This document shows, in pieces, positions 15,277 to 23,159 of a stretch of DNA of 24,219 nucleotides. The translations under genes were made by a program, and so were the position numbers. Position 1 is the first letter of the stretch. Every line of letters starts with the position of its first letter. The stretch is from CAYYMD01 sp964480425 (GTDB lineage: Bacteria > Planctomycetota > Phycisphaerae > SM23-33). The notes under the pieces were generated by a model. It saw only the letters and a program-made list of their open reading frames with translations. It did not search any database and was not told where the DNA came from. The stretch lies in assembly GCA_964480425.1 (NCBI GenBank), contig CAYZPY010000022.1:1-24219 (forward strand), in the 5' to 3' direction.

Positions 15277-15493
15277 ATGCCATTCCTGCTGGGCTCGCTT
15301 TGGAGCCCTGTGGGCTTGTACGACAGGCCCGCCCGTCCCGTGGAGCGCCATAATCGCGCCGGGCGGCGATGCGCCTGTCGGGGTGTTTCTCGCTCTGAAG
15401 CCCTAAAGGGCCTGCCCGCCCACATGCGGCAAGCGGGCGTGTAATACAGTCCTGTTGCTGTGCAACATAAACCTGTCCGAGTAAATCGTCCGG
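15277..15493 (-). promoter_or_regulatory. Long GC-rich leader of the tig-clpP operon
   Basis: If the promoter at 15501-15529 is used, the tig mRNA has a leader of about 215 bases. It can fold into several hairpins, including GCCCGC/GCGGGC and GCCCT-TT-AGGGC (near 15400-15435). No known riboswitch was recognised. Confidence 0.3.
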
Positions 15494-15500
15494 TTTAGAA

Positions 15501-15529
15501 AATCTAAGCAAACGCGCCCCATTCGTCAA
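15501..15529 (-). promoter_or_regulatory. Probable sigma70-type promoter of the tig-clpP-clpP-lipoprotein operon
   Basis: On the minus strand TTGACG (15529-15524) and TAGATT (15506-15501) are separated by exactly 17 bases. Matches are 5 of 6 at -35 and 4 of 6 at -10. No heat-shock CIRCE element was seen beside it. Confidence 0.55.
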
Positions 15530-15574
15530 GAATTAGTGAAGCGCCGGTCTCGCCCTTCGCCTTGGCCCAACGAG

Positions 15575-16147
15575 TCAGTCGTCATCCTTCTCTTCATCCG
15601 GGGTGACCGCATCCCCCACGGCCTTTCCGGCCTTGCCCACCGCCTGCCCGGTGACCTTGACGCCTTTACCGACGGCTTTGCCCGCCTTTTTGAAAGCGCC
15701 GATGAAGCCGCCATCTTTTTTCGATACTTTCTCCAGGGCTTTTTCGGCGGCGCGTCGGACATTCGGACTGGAGTCTTCGGTGGCTTCTTCCAGCGCGTCT
15801 GCGGCCTGTTCGTCACCTATCTCGCCTAGCGCCACGGCGGATTCGTATCGAACCGATACCGCGTCGTCCTGAAGCATTTCGATAAGTGCATCGAGGGCCT
15901 CTGTGCCCCCACACCGACCAAGCGCCCAGCACGATGCGGCGCGAACTTCGTCGTCCTTGTGACTCAACAGCCCGATAAACGCATCGGCGTGCCTGTGCCG
16001 GCGCGCCGCCTCGTCCTGCCGGGGCGCCTCGTCCTGCCGGGGCGCCTCGTCCTGCCGCGGCGATTCGCCCTGCCGCCGATCCGCGGGCGACGGCAAGACT
16101 AATATCAGCACAACGCAGGCAATAACAAGCAGTCTGCGAAATTTCAT
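15575..16147 (-). CDS. Secreted HEAT-repeat protein with amphipathic C-terminal tail
   Basis: The start at 16147 (MKFRRLLVIACVVLILVLP) is chosen for its AGGAG about 10 bases upstream and because it gives a clean signal peptide. The frame is open another 16 codons upstream without a ribosome-binding site. The 190-residue product has a short hydrophilic tandem repeat (units of RQDEAP, residues about 28-50). Three HEAT/PBS-lyase-type helical repeats follow (DEVRAASCWALGRCGG, VSVRYESAVALGEIGDEQAADAL, PNVRRAAEKALEKV), used as protein-binding scaffolds. The tail GAFKKAGKAVGKGVKVTGQAVGKAGKAV is Gly/Lys/Val periodic and may form an amphipathic helix, before an acidic end. No enzymatic role is evident. 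A TATAAT at 16197-16202 (minus strand) could serve as its -10 box. Confidence 0.72.
   Translation of the reverse strand: MKFRRLLVIACVVLILVLPSPADRRQGESPRQDEAPRQDEAPRQDEAARRHRHADAFIGLLSHKDDEVRAASCWALGRCGGTEALDALIEMLQDDAVSVRYESAVALGEIGDEQAADALEEATEDSSPNVRRAAEKALEKVSKKDGGFIGAFKKAGKAVGKGVKVTGQAVGKAGKAVGDAVTPDEEKDDD
16007..16078. repeat. Four 18-base tandem repeats inside the HEAT-repeat gene
   Basis: Unit CGCCTCGTCCTGCCGGGG occurs at 16007, 16025 and 16043 (one base changed) and in diverged form at 16061. It encodes the hexapeptide repeat RQDEAP on the minus strand. Confidence 0.85.
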
Positions 16148-16264
16148 GGCTATAAATCTCCTGTAGCGTTTTATTCGTGGGTGTTTTCCGCACAAAATTA
16201 TATAACTTTCGCCTCGCCGGTGGACACTTATAACTCAAATTTAATTTGTCGGACTATTGCCCGC

Positions 16265-16293
16265 TTGACTAATCCGTATGAAAATCATAAAAC
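16265..16293 (+). promoter_or_regulatory. Probable promoter of the argD-like gene
   Basis: TTGACT (16265-16270) and TAAAAC (16288-16293) are 17 bases apart. A start site near 16300 would leave a short leader holding the GGAG Shine-Dalgarno at 16308-16311. No ARG-box-like palindrome was recognised. Confidence 0.45.
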
Positions 16294-16318
16294 CCATCTC
16301 CGTTTTCGGAGAATTGAC

Positions 16319-17494
16319 ATGACCACGCAAAAGGAAATCGTAGAAGCGACGAACAAGAACCTTATACCGAATTACGGGCGGCTTCCCGTGGCAATGGTCC
16401 GCGGGGAAGGTTCCCGGATATGGGACGCAGACGGGAAGGAATACCTGGACTTTTTCACCGGGTTCGGCGCCTGCGGCGTTACCGGGCACTGCCATCCAAA
16501 GGTAGTATCCGCCATAAAGGACCAGGCCGAGGAGCTGCTTTCCTGCGGCAACCTTTTCACCAACGCCCCACAGGTGGAACTGGCCGAGGCGATTACGAAA
16601 AACGCATTCGGGGGCAAAGTCTTTTTCTGTCACAGCGGGACCGAAGCGAACGAAACCGCACTGAAGCTCGCCCGTCTGGCCGCCGGCAAGGACCGATACA
16701 AGATAATCAGCTTCGACAACTGCTTCCACGGGCGAACCATGGGCTCACTGTCGCTGACGCCACAAAAGTACCAGCAGGGCTTCGAGCCGATGCTCCCGGG
16801 CAACGTCAAGGTCCCCTACGGGGACATTAACGCCCTTGCCCAGGCAGTCGATTCCCAAACCGCCGGCGTCTTCGTAGAGCCCGTTCAGGGCGAAGGCGGC
16901 GTGAACCTCCCCCCGGAGGGATTCATGAAAGACCTCCGCGCCCTGTGCGACGAAAGCGAAATCCTGATGGTCTGCGACGAAGTGTGGACCGCCCCGGCGC
17001 GGACCGGAAAATGGTTCGCCTATCAGCATTACGGAATCGCCCCGGACGTCATGACAATAGGCAAGGCCACCGGCGGCGGCGCGCCCGTGGCGGCCTGCGT
17101 CGCCGCACCCGCCTGGTCCGACGTGCTGGGGCCCGGCAAACACGGATGCACGCTGGGCGGCAATCCGCTTTGCGCGGCGGCCGGCGTGGCCACCATGAAA
17201 CTCATCGCCGAAGAGGACCTGACCACCCGGGCGGCCCAGAAGGGAGTTGAAATCGTCCGCAGAATTCGCGACGAAGGCATCGGACGCGTACGCCAGGTGA
17301 GGGGGCTGGGCTACATGATCGGCATACAACTCGACGGGCCCGGTAAGGACATCCCGAACGCCTGCATGGAAAAGGGGCTTCTTATCAACTGCACCCAACA
17401 GAGCATACTCCGCCTGGCCCCGGCCCTTACCGCAACCGACGACGACATCGACAAAGGGCTCGATATACTGACTGACGTGCTGAGAAGCGCATAA
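16319..17494 (+). CDS. argD: Class III PLP-dependent aminotransferase, acetylornithine type
   Basis: ArgD transfers an amino group from glutamate to N-acetylglutamate-5-semialdehyde in arginine biosynthesis, and often also acts on succinyl-diaminopimelate precursors for lysine. The product is 391 residues, normal for ArgD. The start at 16319 has GGAG 7 bases upstream. Visible motifs are FFTGFGACGVTGHCHP, HSGTEANETALKLAR (PLP phosphate), FHGRTMGSLSLT, VEPVQGEGG and CDEVWTAPARTGKWFA (PLP Asp). The Schiff-base lysine is Lys249 in IGKATGGGAP. DEVWTAPARTG differs from the commoner DEVQTGIGRTG, so another omega-amino substrate cannot be excluded. No other arginine genes are adjacent. Confidence 0.82.
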   Translation: MTTQKEIVEATNKNLIPNYGRLPVAMVRGEGSRIWDADGKEYLDFFTGFGACGVTGHCHPKVVSAIKDQAEELLSCGNLFTNAPQVELAEAITKNAFGGKVFFCHSGTEANETALKLARLAAGKDRYKIISFDNCFHGRTMGSLSLTPQKYQQGFEPMLPGNVKVPYGDINALAQAVDSQTAGVFVEPVQGEGGVNLPPEGFMKDLRALCDESEILMVCDEVWTAPARTGKWFAYQHYGIAPDVMTIGKATGGGAPVAACVAAPAWSDVLGPGKHGCTLGGNPLCAAAGVATMKLIAEEDLTTRAAQKGVEIVRRIRDEGIGRVRQVRGLGYMIGIQLDGPGKDIPNACMEKGLLINCTQQSILRLAPALTATDDDIDKGLDILTDVLRSA

Positions 17495-17536
17495 GAGCGT
17501 GCGTCTGACAAGACGGGTTCCGCCGCCCCACGTCGC

Positions 17537-19186
17537 CTATCTGCCCCGGCGCCCCTTCGGCGCGACGGGACCGGCGGGTCCGACGGTTTCTCCGGCCCGG
17601 CCGGGAACCGTGGGAAGTATCACGGTGAAGGTTGAACCCTCATTCGGCTCGGACTGGATTTCTATTTCACCCCCGTGCTCGTTGACGACCTTTTTGGCCA
17701 CCGCAAGTCCAAGACCCGTCCCCTTTTGTCCCTTGGCGGACCAGAACGGCTCGAATATGTCATTCAGTTCTTGCGGCACGATGCCCGTGCCGTTGTCCAG
17801 AATCCTGACGATTACCCTGCGGTTCATCGAACCGTAGTGACTCTTGACGGTCACCACCCCGTTATCGTCCTCAACGGCGTCCAGAGCGTTGTTAATCAGG
17901 TTCAAAAAGACCTGGCTCAGCCCACTGGCATCGGCGGTTATTGCGGGTATGTCGTCCAGGTCGGCCATGAGCACAACCGATCTTTCGTCGGCCCGGGCAG
18001 AAGACATGTCAATGCACTCCTGGAGTATGTGATTGACGTTGACGGTCTCCATGGCGGGTTCCCGCTCCTTGGAAAACGCAAGCATGTTCAGGATGAGGTT
18101 GTTTATCTTGCCGACGTTGCGCTGAACGATGGGCCAGGCGGTCTTGATCTTTTGCACATCGTCGCTGTCCATGGCCTTTTCGACCATCTCTATCCCACCC
18201 ATGAGACTCTGAATAATATTCTTGATATGGTGCGAGAGCACCGCCACGGTTTCGCCCACGGCGGCCAGACGCTCCGACTGCACCGCCGAGTCGTACAGTT
18301 CCACGTTTTCCAGACCCAGACCCGCCTGGTATCCGATGGCGGTAAGCAAACGAAGCTGCTCGGTGGAGAAGGTCTGGTCGGAAACGCTGCGGTCAACGTG
18401 AATAATGCCGCGGATGCGCTGTCTGCCCTTTATGGGCACGCAGATGGTCGAGCGTATCCCAAGGTTCTGCACGCTCTTGCCGGACGCGAAACGTCTGTCG
18501 GACATCGCGTTGGACGAAAGCACGCCCACCTGCTTGCGGATGACCTCGTTTATTATCGTGCGGGATATCGGAAGATCCGCACCGTTGTTGGGCTCCTGGC
18601 GCACGCGGGAGGTCTTTAAGGTCAACTCGCCCTGCTCGTCCATCAGCATGATGTATCCCCTATCGGGCTTGAGCACTTCGTAGACCTTGTCCATCGTCCT
18701 GCTCAGCAGCAGTTCGGTGTCGAATACGGAGCTTATCTCGGCGATAAGGTCGTAGAGTATCCTCAGCGCGTCGATGGCGTCGGCGCCGGCCTGGGGCGTG
18801 GGTATTATCACCGAATCCTCGTTGCTGGGTACGGTGGCCACTATGGCCGCGTCAACCAGCTGCCCGTTTTCGTCCACGTCGACGCTCGCGGGCACCTCGT
18901 CGTCCTGCCCGAAAACAAGAAGGGTAGCGCCGCATTTTATCTGGTCGCCGCGGGTGACTTCACCGGCCTTTTCCAGGCGCTCGCCGTTGAGATACGTCCC
19001 GTTGGCGGAACCGAGATCCTCCAGCATCCAAGCGCCGTTGCGCCTGGCCAGACGCGCGTGATAACGGGAAACCGTACCGTCGCCCAGGGGCACTTCTTCC
19101 GCCTGCCGGCCTATTACGTTCTCGCCGTCAATAATCTGAAATGTCCGACCTTTGTCGGGACCCTGTATTACCTGAATGGATGGCAT
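17537..19186 (-). CDS. FHA-GAF sensor histidine kinase
   Basis: A 549-residue cytoplasmic signalling protein. An N-terminal FHA phosphopeptide-binding domain spans residues 1-95 (VIGRQ, VSRYHARL, DLGSANGTYLNG). A GAF sensor domain lies at about 140-300 (YIMLMDEQGELTL, STICVPIKGRQRIRGIIHVD). The dimerisation/phosphoacceptor motif is LSHHIKNIIQSL, with His319 the likely phosphorylated residue. A HATPase_c domain follows, with N-box NLINNALDAV (429-438), G1 DNGTGI and G2 KGTGLGLAVAKK. It has no membrane segment, so it responds to internal signals or to a Ser/Thr-kinase-phosphorylated partner bound by FHA. The 20-residue Pro/Gly/Arg tail is not part of the kinase fold. No response regulator is adjacent, making it an orphan kinase. 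A TATAAT-like box lies at 19204-19209. Confidence 0.93.
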   Translation of the reverse strand: MPSIQVIQGPDKGRTFQIIDGENVIGRQAEEVPLGDGTVSRYHARLARRNGAWMLEDLGSANGTYLNGERLEKAGEVTRGDQIKCGATLLVFGQDDEVPASVDVDENGQLVDAAIVATVPSNEDSVIIPTPQAGADAIDALRILYDLIAEISSVFDTELLLSRTMDKVYEVLKPDRGYIMLMDEQGELTLKTSRVRQEPNNGADLPISRTIINEVIRKQVGVLSSNAMSDRRFASGKSVQNLGIRSTICVPIKGRQRIRGIIHVDRSVSDQTFSTEQLRLLTAIGYQAGLGLENVELYDSAVQSERLAAVGETVAVLSHHIKNIIQSLMGGIEMVEKAMDSDDVQKIKTAWPIVQRNVGKINNLILNMLAFSKEREPAMETVNVNHILQECIDMSSARADERSVVLMADLDDIPAITADASGLSQVFLNLINNALDAVEDDNGVVTVKSHYGSMNRRVIVRILDNGTGIVPQELNDIFEPFWSAKGQKGTGLGLAVAKKVVNEHGGEIEIQSEPNEGSTFTVILPTVPGRAGETVGPAGPVAPKGRRGR

Positions 19187-19466
19187 ATCTCAGTCTTTAT
19201 ATAATTATATTAACCACCCGCCGCCTGCACAGGTCCGGTCTGGTACTTTATACCCACAGACTCCGCTTTATGTTCTTATTCGGCAATTCGTCTGCATGAA
19301 ATGTGAATAAATATAAATGAATTGCGAATCGATTAACCAGTTCTAACCAGATCAAATTACAATTTTCCGCCGAAGTATTCTATTGTCTTAAATTGGGTTA
19401 ATCAAGTGAAAGGGGCTGACCCATTCATAAATATTATACGCAAACCGGCCCTGTTAGTCGCGCCAA
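19187..19466. other. AT-rich intergenic region between kinase and valS 3' end
   Basis: No gene was seen. GATTAACC (19331-19338) is inverted as GGTTAATC about 60 bases on, flanking AT-rich DNA. It may be a decayed relative of the octamer repeats at 2807, 5138 and 5641. The kinase promoter is probably at the left end. No clear terminator for valS was found. Confidence 0.4.
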
Positions 19467-22400
19467 TTATACGCCGCCATGGCCGGTTGCGTCCCGAATC
19501 TTATTGAGCGAATTTTCCACGCCTTGCAAATCCGCCTTAATGCCCTCCAGGCGTTCCCGCTCGCGGCGGACAACTTCCGGCGGGGCCCTGGAGACGAACT
19601 GATCGTTGGCGAGTTTGCCTTCCGAAGCAGCCCTGACCTTGCTCAGTTTCTCCCGCTGATTGTCCAGGCGGGCGATTTCCGCCTCGACGTCGACCGCGCC
19701 GACGACGCCGGCGGTGATGCCCGAGAAATTGATTGTCGCGGCATCGGCACCGAGTTTGTGAATATCCTCATCCGTAACGAACCCTATTTTGCCCACCTCC
19801 GCCTGGGATTCTACGACGTCCGCAGCGGCTTGGAAAAAATCTCGAACGCCCCTGCCGGCGCCGTCCTCGCCGATAAGCAGGTCTACCTTTTTCCCCGCCG
19901 GCACGTCGTGCCGGCGGCGGACGTTGCGGACGCTGCGAACGAGTTCCTGCAACACGGCAAATTTTTCCTCCACAGATTCGTCGATTTCGGCGGCCTCGAC
20001 CCCGGGCCAGGACGCACGGACCAGCAGCGGTGCGGCGGGTTCGTCACCCGCGCCCCTGGCGGGCGCGACCTCGTTGAGGCGCTGCCAGATCGCCTCGGTG
20101 ACAAAAGGCGTTATCGGGTGCAGCAATCGCAGCAGGACGTCCAGCACGCGCGCCAGTATCGCGCGGGGGGCGGCGTCGCCGGCGTTTATCCGCGACTTGG
20201 CTATCTCCACGTACCAGTCGCAGTAATCGTCCCACATGAAGTGGTACAGGCCGTCGGCCAATTCATTGAACTGGTACTGCTCCAGTGCGGTGGTGGCGTT
20301 TTGAATTGCCGTGTTGCACCGGCTCAGTATCCACGCGTCGGAGGGGTGTTTGGTCGGATCTATTCCGCTCCACGCCGGCGTGCCCTCGAGATTCATCAGC
20401 ACGAACCGCGATGCGTTCCACAGTTTGTTGCAGAAGTTCCGCCCGATGTCGAACTTGGGCGACGTGTTGACCTCCCTTCCGTCGGGAAGCGTCATCCGCT
20501 CGACGGGCATGCGAACGTCCTGCGTCTGGGTGGTCATGGACGCCAGCGTAAAGCGCATGGCGTCGGCGCCGTGTGAGTTGATGATGTCCAGAGGGTCTAT
20601 GCCGTTGCCAAGCGACTTTGACATCTTGCGTCCCTGGCCGTCCTGTATCATCGCGTGGATGAACACGTCCGAAAACGGTATGTCCCCGCGGAAGAACCGC
20701 CCGAACATCACCATCCTGCTGACCCACAGCGTGATTATCTCCCTGGCTGTGCACAGCAGGTCGGTGGGGTAAAACGTCTGAAGCTCCGGCGTTTCTTGCG
20801 GCCAGCCCATCGTGCTTATGGGCCACAGCGCCGAGGAGAACCATGTATCCAGAACATCAGGATCGTGCCGGAAACCTTCCTCGTTGAGATCGCGCTCGAT
20901 GTCTTCATTCCCTCCTGCCACACACGCATAGGTTACGTCGCCTTCTTCGGTTTTTTCTGTCCGGCTGGATAACACTTCTGGGGGATAATCAAGCGTTCTT
21001 TTTCCCTCGGCGGACCATATCGGTATCCGGTGTCCCCACCAGAGTTGGCGGCTTATGGGCCAGTCGCGGAGATTCACCAGCCAGTCGCGGTAGGTGCGGG
21101 CGTATCGTTCGGGCACGAACTTCAAACTACCGTCCAGAAGCGGCGCAAGCGCCAGACCGGCCAGCGAATTCACCGGAACGTCGGTGTCTTTTAAGTATGA
21201 AATCCCATCTTTAACTTCGATTAATTCCCGGTGCTGCTTTTCCCATTCCGCAATCCGCATTCCGCAATCCGCAATCGGGCGTTTCACCGCAATGTACCAC
21301 TGGTCGGACAGGTACGGCTCGATTGGCACGTGGCTGCGGTAACTGTGCCCGACCTGGTGCGTGTACTGGCGGACGTCGGCAAGCAGGCCTTCGGTGCGGA
21401 AGAACTCCACGACGGCCTGGCGCGCCTCGAAGCGGTCCATGCCGATGAGGTTCTGCGCCTCGGGCGCGTCGGCGTCGTCCCAGCCGTGACGGTCGGAAAC
21501 GGTCCCGTCCGGGGCCAGAACGTTAATCATCGGCAATTCGTGGCGCAGGCCTATTTGGTAGTCGTCCGGGTCGTGTGCGGGAGTGACCTTCAAAAAGCCC
21601 GTCGAGAACCGAGCCCGCTCGTCCTCGCTGTCCGGGTCCGCAAGGACCACGTGCTCGTCGGCGATGATGGGAATTACCCTCCCCACGATGGGCAGGCGGA
21701 CCTTTTTGCCCACCAGGTATTTCGCCCGCGGGTCCGCCGGGTTAATCGCCACGGCAGTGTCGCCAAGCATGGTCTCCGGGCGCGTCGAGGCCACCGTAAC
21801 GTGAGTTATCGTGACATGGGTTGTGTCGAGGGTATCCTGCCCTCGTGTATCGCTGCCATCCTTGCCGCGCTTCAATCCCACCCAAGGCCAGTCCTTAAAA
21901 CCCGCATTTAATGGATTTGTCAAAATGTAATTTACCTGACCATTGAAATCTTCCTCATCACGAATCAGGTGGTCGTAGTACTCATCCATCCACAACTTGC
22001 CCTTACGTCCAAGAATGCGGTTAATCTCATTGGAGGTGTATGATTTCCAGGAGTGTATTATCTCGGATAATTTATATCCCGCGAATGGACATATCACTGC
22101 GTGCACATGGTTTGGCATGACGGCCCATGCGATAAGGTCGTATCGTTGGCCATCAAAATATTTTAAAGCCGACTGTACGACCTCGGCTGCTCTTTCGTCT
22201 TTGAGAACACATTCTCCATGACCGGCATTCAGATATTTTTCTATTCGTGCCGAATAAAGTTTTTGAAGTTCCTTCCTCTCAATATAAGTCAGTTTTCTTC
22301 CCTGGCGTTCGGACCGGTCAATTATCTCCTTACGCTCTCGTCGCCATGCTTCAGCCACATCATGGGGCACCGAATCTGCAAGACGAAATGCAACGGCGTA

Positions 22401-23159
22401 TGACGCTCCCTCTTTTGTCCAGTGTTGAAGGTAACGACCCTCACGTTTTTTTATTTCTTCATTTTCCGAGGGCGAGACGCCCTCGTTACTTGCGGGCAAG
22501 ATGCCCGCGTCACTATTCATCTCCACCGGCTCGGTCAGCGGGTATCGCATGTACCAGAAATGCCCGTGGACCTCTTCGTGTTCGACCTCGTCGTCGGCAA
22601 GGACCGTCTGCGTGGCCGGGTCCCAGTTCACCAGGCGTTTTCCGCGGTAAATCAGCCCCCTGGCAAACAGGCGGAAAAACGCCTCCCGCACCGCACGGGC
22701 GCACACGTCGTCCATCGTGAACCGCGTTCGCCGCCAGTCGCACGAGCAGCCCATTTTCTTGAGCTGGTCTATAATCCGCCGCTCGTACTGGTCCTTCCAC
22801 TGTTGAATCCTGCCAACGAACTCATCCCGGCCGAAGTCCGTCCTGCGCCTGCCCTCTTCTGCCAGGATTCGCTTCTCGACCACCGTCTGGGTGGCGATGC
22901 CGGCGTGGTCCGTGCCGGGCATCCACAGGGTGTTGCATCCGCACATGCGCTTCTGACGTATAAGAATATCCTGTAGCGTATTGTTCAGCGCGTGCCCCAG
23001 ATGCAGCACGGCCGTTACGTTCGGCGGCGGGATGACAATACTGTACTTGGGCCTGCTGGATTGCCCCTCGGCGTCGAACGCGCCTGCCTCGATCCACCGG
23101 GCGTAAATTTCCCGCTCCACTTCGAGGGGATTATAAACTTTTGACAATTCTTCGGTCAT
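19467..23159 (-). CDS. valS: Valyl-tRNA synthetase carrying two in-frame insertions
   Basis: Class I synthetase that charges tRNA-Val. The catalytic core is intact: PPPNVTAVLHLGHALN (HIGH-type HLGH, residues 53-56), MPGTDHAGIATQ, WDPATQTVLADDEVEHEEV, GQGRKMSKSLGNGIDPLDII (KMSKS). The CP1 editing region is STRPETMLGDTAVAINP to KVTPAHDPDDYQIGLRH. DVLDTWFSSALWP, the anticodon-binding domain (NKLWNASRFV onward) and the C-terminal coiled coil (1160-1225) are also present. The length of 1230 is about 275 above the usual 880-950. The excess is residues about 214-452, a RAYT transposase with flanking REP hairpins, and about 628-667, which contains a heptamer array. Neither insertion shifts the frame or adds a stop. 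The ATG overlaps the cimA stop (ATGA), so the two are cotranscribed. Confidence 0.95.
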   Translation of the reverse strand: MTEELSKVYNPLEVEREIYARWIEAGAFDAEGQSSRPKYSIVIPPPNVTAVLHLGHALNNTLQDILIRQKRMCGCNTLWMPGTDHAGIATQTVVEKRILAEEGRRRTDFGRDEFVGRIQQWKDQYERRIIDQLKKMGCSCDWRRTRFTMDDVCARAVREAFFRLFARGLIYRGKRLVNWDPATQTVLADDEVEHEEVHGHFWYMRYPLTEPVEMNSDAGILPASNEGVSPSENEEIKKREGRYLQHWTKEGASYAVAFRLADSVPHDVAEAWRRERKEIIDRSERQGRKLTYIERKELQKLYSARIEKYLNAGHGECVLKDERAAEVVQSALKYFDGQRYDLIAWAVMPNHVHAVICPFAGYKLSEIIHSWKSYTSNEINRILGRKGKLWMDEYYDHLIRDEEDFNGQVNYILTNPLNAGFKDWPWVGLKRGKDGSDTRGQDTLDTTHVTITHVTVASTRPETMLGDTAVAINPADPRAKYLVGKKVRLPIVGRVIPIIADEHVVLADPDSEDERARFSTGFLKVTPAHDPDDYQIGLRHELPMINVLAPDGTVSDRHGWDDADAPEAQNLIGMDRFEARQAVVEFFRTEGLLADVRQYTHQVGHSYRSHVPIEPYLSDQWYIAVKRPIADCGMRIAEWEKQHRELIEVKDGISYLKDTDVPVNSLAGLALAPLLDGSLKFVPERYARTYRDWLVNLRDWPISRQLWWGHRIPIWSAEGKRTLDYPPEVLSSRTEKTEEGDVTYACVAGGNEDIERDLNEEGFRHDPDVLDTWFSSALWPISTMGWPQETPELQTFYPTDLLCTAREIITLWVSRMVMFGRFFRGDIPFSDVFIHAMIQDGQGRKMSKSLGNGIDPLDIINSHGADAMRFTLASMTTQTQDVRMPVERMTLPDGREVNTSPKFDIGRNFCNKLWNASRFVLMNLEGTPAWSGIDPTKHPSDAWILSRCNTAIQNATTALEQYQFNELADGLYHFMWDDYCDWYVEIAKSRINAGDAAPRAILARVLDVLLRLLHPITPFVTEAIWQRLNEVAPARGAGDEPAAPLLVRASWPGVEAAEIDESVEEKFAVLQELVRSVRNVRRRHDVPAGKKVDLLIGEDGAGRGVRDFFQAAADVVESQAEVGKIGFVTDEDIHKLGADAATINFSGITAGVVGAVDVEAEIARLDNQREKLSKVRAASEGKLANDQFVSRAPPEVVRRERERLEGIKADLQGVENSLNKIRDATGHGGV
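21245..21279. repeat. Heptanucleotide tandem array inside valS
   Basis: Five consecutive 7-base units on the plus strand: ATTCCGC, AATCCGC, ATTCCGC, AATCCGC, AATCGGG. On the coding strand they are read as IADCGMRIAEW within ValRS. Because 7 is not a multiple of 3, successive units are read in different frames. The following AT-rich stretch (to about 21161) also looks foreign to ValRS. Confidence 0.85.
21827..21845. repeat. REP-like hairpin at the 3' side of the embedded transposase
   Basis: CGAGGG and CCCTCG form a 6-bp stem, extendable by weaker pairs, around the centre TATCCTG. The stem matches the outer stem of the hairpin at 22467-22485. It is translated within ValRS as part of TRGQDTLDT. 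Confidence 0.65.
22467..22485. repeat. REP-like hairpin 1 at the 5' side of the embedded transposase
   Basis: CGAGGGCG-AGA-CGCCCTCG, a perfect 8-bp stem with a 3-base loop. It is read on the coding strand as NEGVSPSE. On the coding strand it is preceded by AAGTAA, similar to the GTAG-type foot of REP elements. Confidence 0.85.
22492..22508. repeat. REP-like hairpin 2 at the 5' side of the embedded transposase
   Basis: GCGGGCA-AGA-TGCCCGC, a perfect 7-bp stem with the same AGA loop as the neighbouring hairpin 6 bases away. It is read on the coding strand as DAGILPA. The pair of hairpins makes a REP doublet. Confidence 0.85.

Larger units (their letters stand above)
21827..22520 (-). mobile_element. 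REP-associated tyrosine transposase (RAYT, HUH/Y1 family) embedded in frame in valS
   Basis: ValRS residues about 214-452 match RAYT proteins, not synthetases. Visible blocks are YLQHWTKEGASYAVAFRLADSVP (split here into YLQHWTKEGAS and YAVAFRLADSVP), YLNAGHGECVLKDERAAEVV, ALKYFDGQRYDLIAWAVMPNHVHAVI, HSWKSYTSNEINRILG, and WMDEYYDHLIRDEEDF followed by VNYILTNPLNAG. The HUH metal motif is His-Val-His in MPNHVHAV (His351 and His353). The likely nucleophile is Tyr411 in YILTNP. RAYTs are single-strand DNA transposases related to IS200/IS605 TnpA that act on REP palindromes. The copy looks complete and lacks stop codons. DNA here is visibly more AT-rich than flanking valS, suggesting recent arrival. 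No internal start with a good ribosome-binding site was found. Confidence 0.9.

Noticed and set aside
21245..21279. CRISPR-like array
   Set aside because: Units are only 7 bases with no spacers; this is a simple tandem array.
22467..22520. A separate translation start for the RAYT inside valS
   Set aside because: The only well-placed ATG (22520) has its GGAG directly abutting the codon, leaving no workable spacing, and the frame is continuous with ValRS.
21997..22976. Several plus-strand frames across the transposase insert in valS
   Set aside because: They are antisense to the continuous valS/RAYT frame and carry no recognisable domains.
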